Assembly: GCA_964505725.1 (NCBI GenBank)
Contig: CAZDJK010000073.1
Location: forward strand, 1 to 54,453
Length of the DNA stretch: 54,453 bases
Reading direction: 5' to 3'
From: CAVRJC01 sp964505725
GTDB lineage: Bacteria; Actinomycetota; Acidimicrobiia; IMCC26256; DASPTH01
Part shown: piece after piece, positions 49,128 to 54,453 of the stretch
Layout of the letters: every line of letters begins with the position of its first letter
Position numbering within the stretch: position 1 is the stretch's first letter
Translations under genes and position numbers: made by a program
Notes under the pieces: generated by a model
What the model saw: the letters and a program-made list of their open reading frames with translations, nothing else
What the model was told of the DNA's origin: nothing
Databases searched by the model: none

Positions 49128-50423
49128 TCAGAGGTACTCGGTTCCGACGTGGCCGTCGGCGACGAGCTCGGCGTACTCGTGGTCGGAGACGCCGAGGATC
49201 TCCTTGTACACGTACTCGTTGTCCTGGCCGAGGGTCGGCGCGGCGCGCCAGATCTGCAGCGGCGTGCCGACGAGGCGGAAGTTCGCACCGGGGTGGAGGT
49301 GCGTTCCCGCCGACGGGTGCTCCAGCAGGTGGAAGAACCCGCGCTCGTGCAGCTGCGGATCGCACGCCGCGTCGGCTTCGGTGAGCACCGGGCCGGCGGG
49401 GATCCCGGCGCCCTGCAGCTCGCGCGCCGCGTCGAACGGCTCGCGCTCAGAGGTCCAGCGCGTGATCACGGCGTCGATCGCGTCGTGCGCCGCATGCCGG
49501 CCACCCAGCTGCTCGAGCTCGGGTGCGCGCAGCTCGGCCGGATCGCCGAGCAGATCGCGCAGACGAGCCCATTCGGTGTCGTCGCGCACCGAGAGCACGA
49601 CCCACGCGTCGTCCCTTGCACACCGGTAGCAGCCCTGCGGCGCGAAATCGGGGCAGCGGTTGCCCCAGCGGCGCGGCACGCGGTGGTTCATCGCCGCGTC
49701 CATCGTGAGATCTCCGATGTGACAGATCATGTTCTCGACCTGCGCGAGCTCGCAGACCGCGCCCCGCCCGGTGCGGCGGCGCTCGAGCAGCGCCATGAGG
49801 AACGCGTTCGCACCGCCCGGTCCCGACGCGCCGTCCATGAAGATCGAACCCACCTCCGGCCCGTCCGGGTATCCCTGCACCCGGAGGAAGCCGCCGAGGT
49901 CCTCGAAGTGCCAGCCGAACCCGGTCGCGTTGCTGTCGGGGCCCGAGAGGCCCATCGGAGGCATCCTCACGACGATGAAACGCGGGTTGACGTCGCGCAG
50001 GACGTCGGGCCCGATGCGCAGCTTGTCCAGGAAGCCCGCGGCATTGTTCTCGACCAGGCCGTCGGAACGCTCGACGAGCCGCAGGAAGAGGTCTCGCCCC
50101 CGCTCGCGGGTGAGATCCATGGTGGCGTCCCGCTTGTTGCGCGCCTGCGAGTTGAACCAGCTCAGCCGGTTCCAAGGATCCTTGCCGGGATCGCTGTCCG
50201 GGTAGTCGCGGGCGGCCGACATCGCCACCGCGTCGTCGCCGCGCGGTGGATGCCGGGGTCCCTTGGTCGGCGTCGGATAGTGCTGGACCGACTCGATCTT
50301 GATCACTTCGGCGCCGAGATCGGCCAGGAACATCGTGGAGAACGCGCCTGCGAGCGCGACGGTCAGGTCGAGCACGCGGATCCCGTCGAGCGGCCCGAAC
50401 GACGGCTTGCCGCCGACGCTCAC
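49128..50423 (-). CDS. Class III CoA-transferase with catalytic Asp
   Basis: This 431-aa CaiB/BaiF family protein opens PLDGIRVLDLTVALAGAFST and retains the catalytic Asp in GSIFMDGASGPGG, 14 residues before the AL of ALLERRRTGRG. It would move CoA between an acid and an acyl-CoA donor to activate the catabolic substrate. The GTG start overlaps the stop of the adjacent paralogue (GTGA), suggesting a heterodimer. Confidence 0.9.
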   Translation of the reverse strand: MSVGGKPSFGPLDGIRVLDLTVALAGAFSTMFLADLGAEVIKIESVQHYPTPTKGPRHPPRGDDAVAMSAARDYPDSDPGKDPWNRLSWFNSQARNKRDATMDLTRERGRDLFLRLVERSDGLVENNAAGFLDKLRIGPDVLRDVNPRFIVVRMPPMGLSGPDSNATGFGWHFEDLGGFLRVQGYPDGPEVGSIFMDGASGPGGANAFLMALLERRRTGRGAVCELAQVENMICHIGDLTMDAAMNHRVPRRWGNRCPDFAPQGCYRCARDDAWVVLSVRDDTEWARLRDLLGDPAELRAPELEQLGGRHAAHDAIDAVITRWTSEREPFDAARELQGAGIPAGPVLTEADAACDPQLHERGFFHLLEHPSAGTHLHPGANFRLVGTPLQIWRAAPTLGQDNEYVYKEILGVSDHEYAELVADGHVGTEYL

Positions 50424-51658
50424 ATGATCACTCCCTGAGCGCGGAGCGCGGCGATGTCGGCGTCCGTGCGCGCCGCGAGCTCGCGCAGCACGCTGTCGGT
50501 GTCCTGCCCGAGCACCGGCGCGGCGCGTCGGATCGACCAGCCGCCGCCGTCGAGTCGCCACGGCGGCCCGGGATACGGGAGCGTGCCGGCGATCGGATGG
50601 GCGACGGTGACCCAGAACCCCCGCGCGCGGAGGTGGTCGTCCTCGAGCAGGAGCTGGGGGTCGTTCACGACGACCACGGGCCAACCGGATGCCTGGGCTT
50701 CTCGCATGGCCGCCCTCGCCGGTCTCTCGACCGCCCAGCGGGCGAGCGCACGGTTGACGAGCTCGGGATCGGTCACCAGGAGCTCGAGCCCTTCGGCTTC
50801 CCAGCGCTCGGTGAGCTCCGGGTCGCCCACCACCGAGACCATGCGACCGACGTGATCGGGCCAGATCCGCCCGGTCGTCACCATCATTCCGTCCGCGCAC
50901 TCGAAGCGTCCGCCGGTCGCGGGTCGCCCCGCACCGACGACTGCCGAGCGCTGCGCGATCGTCCCGGAGTACTCGTAGGACAGCAGGTAGTAGCGGCGGC
51001 GGTCGAGGCTCCCGTTCTGGGTCTCGAACGTCGCCACGTCGACATGCTGGCCGAGACCGCGCTCCTGCGCGAAGTAGAGCGCACCCAATGTCGCGACGCA
51101 CGCGGTCGCGCCACTCTGCATGAGCACCGCATTGCCGATGAGCTTCACCGGCTCCCGGTCCGCGGTGCCGCTCACGCTCATCCCGCCCATTGCGAACGCC
51201 ACGATGTCGGTCATCTCCCAGTCGCAGTACGGCCCGGTCTGGCCGAACGGCGTCAGTGACGTCACGACAAGCTCTGGGTTCTCGGCGATCAGGTCGGCGG
51301 GTGCGAGCCCGAAGGACGCGAGCGCGCCGGGTGCCGCGGACTCCACGAGGACGTCGGCGTGCGACGCCATCGAGCGTACGAGCGCGGCGCCCGGCGCCTG
51401 CGCGACGTCGATGACGACGCTCTCCTTGTTGGTGTTCAGATGCAGGAAGAGGCCGCTGCGCTCCGGATCCTGGCGGTCGTCGGGGAACGGGCCCATGCGT
51501 CGGGCGGGGTCGCCGCCGGGGCGCTCGACCTTCACGACGCGTGCGCCGTAGTCCGCGAGCAACTTCGTACAGCTCGGCCCGGCGACCCATTCCGTGAGAT
51601 CGATCACGAGCAGTCCCGCCAATGGCTGACGACGCGGACCCTCGAGGCCGGTTGTCAT
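50420..51658 (-). CDS. Class III CoA-transferase paralogue lacking the Asp
   Basis: This 412-aa protein begins LAGLLVIDLTEWVAGPSCTK, a standard CaiB N-terminus. The family pattern PVKVGVPVAD ends in the catalytic Asp; here the aligned segment is PVKLIGNAVL, so the Asp is replaced by Leu. It is probably inactive alone and pairs with the downstream Asp-containing paralogue, to which it is coupled. The upstream 88 bp to the amidohydrolase stop contain no gene. Confidence 0.88.
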   Translation of the reverse strand: MTTGLEGPRRQPLAGLLVIDLTEWVAGPSCTKLLADYGARVVKVERPGGDPARRMGPFPDDRQDPERSGLFLHLNTNKESVVIDVAQAPGAALVRSMASHADVLVESAAPGALASFGLAPADLIAENPELVVTSLTPFGQTGPYCDWEMTDIVAFAMGGMSVSGTADREPVKLIGNAVLMQSGATACVATLGALYFAQERGLGQHVDVATFETQNGSLDRRRYYLLSYEYSGTIAQRSAVVGAGRPATGGRFECADGMMVTTGRIWPDHVGRMVSVVGDPELTERWEAEGLELLVTDPELVNRALARWAVERPARAAMREAQASGWPVVVVNDPQLLLEDDHLRARGFWVTVAHPIAGTLPYPGPPWRLDGGGWSIRRAAPVLGQDTDSVLRELAARTDADIAALRAQGVIM

Positions 51659-51746
51659 CGAGGGGATCCTGGCACAGCCGGCCGCGGGTCGCCGGGGCGT
51701 ACGCGCACGTCCGGACGACCCATCGGAACGCGTGCGGCTGCCCAGA

Positions 51747-52778
51747 TCAGGAAGCCGGCGAGCCGGACGCGGCGTTCGTGGTGACACGCGCACCCCCGAG
51801 CCCGAACAGCTCGCTCGCATTCCCGCGCACGATGCGGTCGACTTCGTCCGCCGGCACGTTCCGGAACTGGCGGGTGAGCATGTCACTCGAGCGGGTCGGC
51901 GCGACGCCTGCCATCACCGGCCCGGATCCCCACATCAATACATCGACGCCGGTGATCCCCCGCCCCGCGACCGCGGAGGGGTCGTGATCGAAAGTCGCCT
52001 TGACCTGCCGGCGGATGTAGTGGCTCGGGAGCTCGGGCAGCGCGGTGCGGCTGTCGGCGAGGAGGCCGAGACGGCACTCGGTGTAGTTCCAGTCGATGAA
52101 CGGGATCGCCCACGCGAGCCAGCCCGCGCTCGCCTCGGCGAGCACGACGACGAGGTCAGGGTTCAGGTTCAGGCTCCGGAGCATGGTGCCGAGAGGGTCG
52201 AGCATGCCGCACGCCTCGAGCGTCGTGGCCGAGAGCGCTGCGGCGGGATGGTCGCTGCCCCCGATCTTCCCGCCGGTGACGTGGGCCGTGTGCGCGCCGT
52301 TGGACACGAAGACCACGGGTTGCGCGAGGGCCGCCGCCCGTTCCCAGACCTGGTCCCACTCCTCGCCGTAGTAAGGCGGGTCCCAGACCACCTGCGGGAG
52401 CGCGACGCCTCTGAGCCCGAGCTCGTCGGCACGCTCGAGCTCGGCGGCGGCAGCCGCCGGATCGGTGACCGGGACCGTGATGGTCGGCGCGAAACGGTCG
52501 CGGTGCCCCCCGTACGCCTCGGCGAACCAGTCGTTGCAAACCTGTGCCCAGCGGAGCTGCACTTCGGGATCGGATCGGGGCTGCCAGCCGCCGCGAGGAA
52601 CGAGGACCTCGGCCGCCACGTCGTCCTCGGCCATCGCGGCAAGGCGCGCCTCGGGGGTGGCGTCGGCACCGACCACGCCGTCCAGGTCGATCTGGCCGCG
52701 CATCTCCTCCGGCAACCGCTCGACGAGAGTTGATGGAAGCGCGACCTGGCAGTTGGAGTCGACGCGACGCACCGCCAT
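51747..52778 (-). CDS. Amidohydrolase-fold protein missing metal ligands
   Basis: This 343-aa paralogue of the next gene upstream shares DWFAEAYGGH, SHYIRRQVKATF and LMWG segments with it. The metal-binding positions differ: DSH becomes DSN (residues 7-9), IAHLGG becomes FVSNGA (157-162), and WGNDYPH becomes WGSGPVM (283-289). It is therefore probably a catalytically inactive partner of the intact amidohydrolase, 5 nt upstream in the same operon, or works without metal. Confidence 0.85.
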   Translation of the reverse strand: MAVRRVDSNCQVALPSTLVERLPEEMRGQIDLDGVVGADATPEARLAAMAEDDVAAEVLVPRGGWQPRSDPEVQLRWAQVCNDWFAEAYGGHRDRFAPTITVPVTDPAAAAAELERADELGLRGVALPQVVWDPPYYGEEWDQVWERAAALAQPVVFVSNGAHTAHVTGGKIGGSDHPAAALSATTLEACGMLDPLGTMLRSLNLNPDLVVVLAEASAGWLAWAIPFIDWNYTECRLGLLADSRTALPELPSHYIRRQVKATFDHDPSAVAGRGITGVDVLMWGSGPVMAGVAPTRSSDMLTRQFRNVPADEVDRIVRGNASELFGLGGARVTTNAASGSPAS

Positions 52779-52783
52779 GCGGG

Positions 52784-53926
52784 TCAGACCTGCAGCCCGT
52801 AGACCTCGCAGGCATTCGCCCGCACGATCTGGTCGATCTCGTTCTCCGGCACACTGGAGAATTGTTGCTCGACGAATTCCTGCGACTGCAGGAACAGGCC
52901 TTCGGCGTGGGGATAGTCGTTCCCCCACATGAGGTTCTCGATCCCGATCTCGTGTCGCAACGCGATGGCTGTGGGGTCCCACATGAACGTCGCCTTCACC
53001 TGGCGGCGGATGTAGTCACTCGGTAGCGCCTCGAGCTCGACGCCCATCGCGGCCGCGACGCCGGAGTGCACCTGGTTGTCGAAGTGGTCCATCGCCCATT
53101 TCAACCACCCCCCGAAGCACTCCGTGAAGACGACGGTGAGATCAGGATGACGCTCGAGCACGCCTCCCATCACGAACCAACCGACGGTCTCGGCCATCCC
53201 GACCGAGATGAACGAGAAGCCCGCGCCCGTCGATTTCGGAGGGCGGTCGAGGACGAAGGGCGCGTCGCTCGGACGCCACGGGGCGGAGACACTGCGCGCG
53301 CCACCCAGGTGCGCGATCACGGGCACGGCAAGGCCTTCGGCGGCCTCCCAGAGCGGCTCCCAATAGGGTTCGTAGAACGGCTTCGCCCAGATCGCCTCGG
53401 GCAGCAGGATCGGGCGGAGGCCGAGACCGGCCGCGCGCTCGAGCTCGAGCACCGCGGCGTCCATGTCGTCGAGGGGAAGAGTGATCCCGGGCGCGAACTT
53501 GTCCATGTGGTCGGCGTACGCCTCGGCCAGCCAGTCGTTGGTGAGGCGGCACCACACGCGTTGCAGGTCCGGTCCTCCGGTGACGCCGAACCCGCCGGCG
53601 CCGATGAGCACCTCGGCCGCGATGCCGTCGCGCGCCATCTCGACGAGCCGTTCCCCGGGCGACGTGCCCGGGTTCGCCTCGGGAAGGCAGTTGCCCTGGG
53701 CCATGCGATTGATCTGGTCGGGGTCGACCTTCACCGCGCCGCCCGCGCCCGCCATCATCTGGGCCATGCGCTCGAAGCCCGGCGGGATCGGGCGGACGAA
53801 GTACAGGCCGTCGTCGCGCTGCTCGAGGTGGGGTACCTGCTGACGGTACTCCTCCGGCAGGTCATCGGCGAGGGTCCACGGCGTGCTGATGTGGGAGTCG
53901 GTGGTCACGAGTGTTCGCTGGCCCAT
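52784..53926 (-). CDS. Amidohydrolase 2 family metal-dependent hydrolase
   Basis: This 380-aa TIM-barrel hydrolase/decarboxylase of the ACMSD-like family has visible metal ligands DSH (10-12), His206 (VIAHLGG) and NDYPH (336-340). Family members hydrolyse or decarboxylate cyclic and aromatic acids. It follows the ferredoxin gene by 17 nt and precedes its degenerate paralogue. In actinobacteria, such pairs occur in steroid, terpenoid and aromatic catabolic clusters. Confidence 0.9.
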   Translation of the reverse strand: MGQRTLVTTDSHISTPWTLADDLPEEYRQQVPHLEQRDDGLYFVRPIPPGFERMAQMMAGAGGAVKVDPDQINRMAQGNCLPEANPGTSPGERLVEMARDGIAAEVLIGAGGFGVTGGPDLQRVWCRLTNDWLAEAYADHMDKFAPGITLPLDDMDAAVLELERAAGLGLRPILLPEAIWAKPFYEPYWEPLWEAAEGLAVPVIAHLGGARSVSAPWRPSDAPFVLDRPPKSTGAGFSFISVGMAETVGWFVMGGVLERHPDLTVVFTECFGGWLKWAMDHFDNQVHSGVAAAMGVELEALPSDYIRRQVKATFMWDPTAIALRHEIGIENLMWGNDYPHAEGLFLQSQEFVEQQFSSVPENEIDQIVRANACEVYGLQV

Positions 53927-53943
53927 GGCCGTCCCCTTCCGGT

Positions 53944-54141
53944 TCAGTCTTCCGAGACGATGATGGCGCCGGCCGGACAGGTGGCCGCCGCGTCACGAAC
54001 CTGCGCCTCGAGCTCCGCCGGCACGTCGTCCACGCCGACCATGGCCTGGTGCGCGAGGTCCGAATAGACGAAGACGGCCGGGACGAGCGCCGCGCACCTG
54101 CCGTGCCCCTCGCACACGAGCGGGTTCACCAACGCCTTCAT
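53944..54141 (-). CDS. [3Fe-4S]-type ferredoxin of P450 systems
   Basis: This 65-aa ferredoxin has Cys10-x5-Cys16 (CEGHGRC) and Cys55 (ATCPAG), the three-cysteine pattern with His between the first two. Small ferredoxins of this type usually feed electrons to cytochromes P450 or Rieske oxygenases. No P450 is in the window, so it may lie upstream beyond the end. It is probably the first gene of the amidohydrolase/CoA-transferase operon; GAGGGG lies 9 nt before the ATG. Confidence 0.9.
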   Translation of the reverse strand: MKALVNPLVCEGHGRCAALVPAVFVYSDLAHQAMVGVDDVPAELEAQVRDAAATCPAGAIIVSED

Positions 54142-54453
54142 GACTGGGTCCCCTCGGAGTCGAGTTGGCGCGTCATGCCATACTCGTCTCGACTCGCACC
54201 GGAATCCACCAACGCCTTGCCATCCACTGGCAGATGATGCCAGGCTCGAGCCGCCGGCGCCAAGGGTGTGCGGCAGGCCGTTCGTGCCGGGGGGGCCACG
54301 ACGGGCATCTCACGCCGGGCGTCCCGTTCGCGACATCACGAAGCGACGCCGCACCGGCGATCGGGGGGAAGGGGTGACAGATCAGAGGCCAGGCGCGTTG
54401 CGTTTCGCGCACGCTTGGCTTAGGGTTGGCATGATCTGCCATGTTGATGTGGG
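54142..54453. promoter_or_regulatory. 312-bp gene-free end region upstream of the ferredoxin operon
   Basis: No convincing gene was seen. Two dyads are visible: GAGTCGAG/CTCGACTC (54157-54164, 54188-54195, spacer 23 bp), close to the ferredoxin start and so operator-like, and TGGCA-N5-TGCCA (54427-54441) near the window end. A TetR-type or IclR-type operator is possible but unproven. Confidence 0.4.

Noticed and set aside
54173..54442. 89-codon minus-strand frame at the window end
   Set aside because: Composition is atypical (many Pro, Trp, Arg), there is no ribosome binding site and no domain; it overlaps the probable operon promoter.
1..54453. tRNA, rRNA, CRISPR arrays, insertion sequences and prophage genes
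   Set aside because: Looked for cloverleaf-like T-loop motifs, regularly spaced direct repeats, transposase and integrase motifs; none was seen by eye. A tRNAscan-SE or CRISPR search was not possible here.

Overview
The window is very GC-rich throughout, uses GTG starts freely, and carries marker genes that point to a high-GC actinobacterium. These are WhiB, PdtaS, class E sortase, a SigK/RskA-like sigma/anti-sigma pair, fused 2-oxoglutarate decarboxylase Kgd, proteasome activator Bpa, DUF3107 and DUF5317. A complete System I cytochrome c maturation operon sits with them. I infer an Acidimicrobiia-like, probably environmental lineage; this is an inference, since no rRNA is present. No tRNA, rRNA, CRISPR array, insertion sequence or phage was seen.

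Layout. 1-5.2 kb: two 28-residue hydrophobic peptides with hairpin-rich leaders, two adjacent membrane proteins with degenerate HD-GYP domains, a DUF5317 protein, a lysine-free biotinyl-like domain and a sortase. 5.3-12.0 kb: ccmABCDEFGHI, translationally coupled by 4-nt overlaps, with an in-frame 90-bp repeat-flanked insertion at ccmB/ccmC. 12.0-14.7 kb: cyclophilin, MpaB-like oxygenase, TauE/SafE permease and a cysteine-free Rrf2 regulator. 14.9-17.2 kb: aconitase. 17.2-24.2 kb: a sulfur/Fe-S neighbourhood made of a CCAEP-tail radical SAM protein, its ATP-grasp partner, a NfuA-like carrier, a DUF169 protein, cysteine desulfurase, SufR-like repressor and Mrp ATPase. 24.2-28.5 kb: DUF3107, two ArsA-like ATPases, PdtaS kinase and WhiB. 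28.6-34.2 kb: glycerophosphodiesterase, diacylglycerol kinase-like enzyme, family 5 uracil-DNA glycosylase, DapA-like aldolase, and an MFS pump with its TetR regulator. 34.2-41.3 kb: Kgd, class II DAHP synthase, Bpa, a frameshifted ECF sigma gene and its RskA-like anti-sigma factor. 41.3-43.7 kb: FtsX-type permease without an ATPase. 43.9-54.1 kb: an acyl-CoA catabolic island with an esterase-like hydrolase, two acyl-CoA dehydrogenases, two crotonases, two class III CoA-transferases, two amidohydrolases and a P450-type ferredoxin.

Three themes stand out. First, the radical SAM/ATP-grasp pair next to Fe-S supply genes looks like an uncharacterised biosynthetic or modification system. Second, the catabolic island contains pairs of adjacent paralogues in which one member lacks visible catalytic residues (clear for the amidohydrolases, likely for the CoA-transferases), which suggests obligate heteromeric enzymes. 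Third, at least eight genes show a TAnnnT -10 hexamer ending 6-7 nt before the start codon, so leaderless transcription appears common; two divergent pairs share promoters compressed into under 25 bp.
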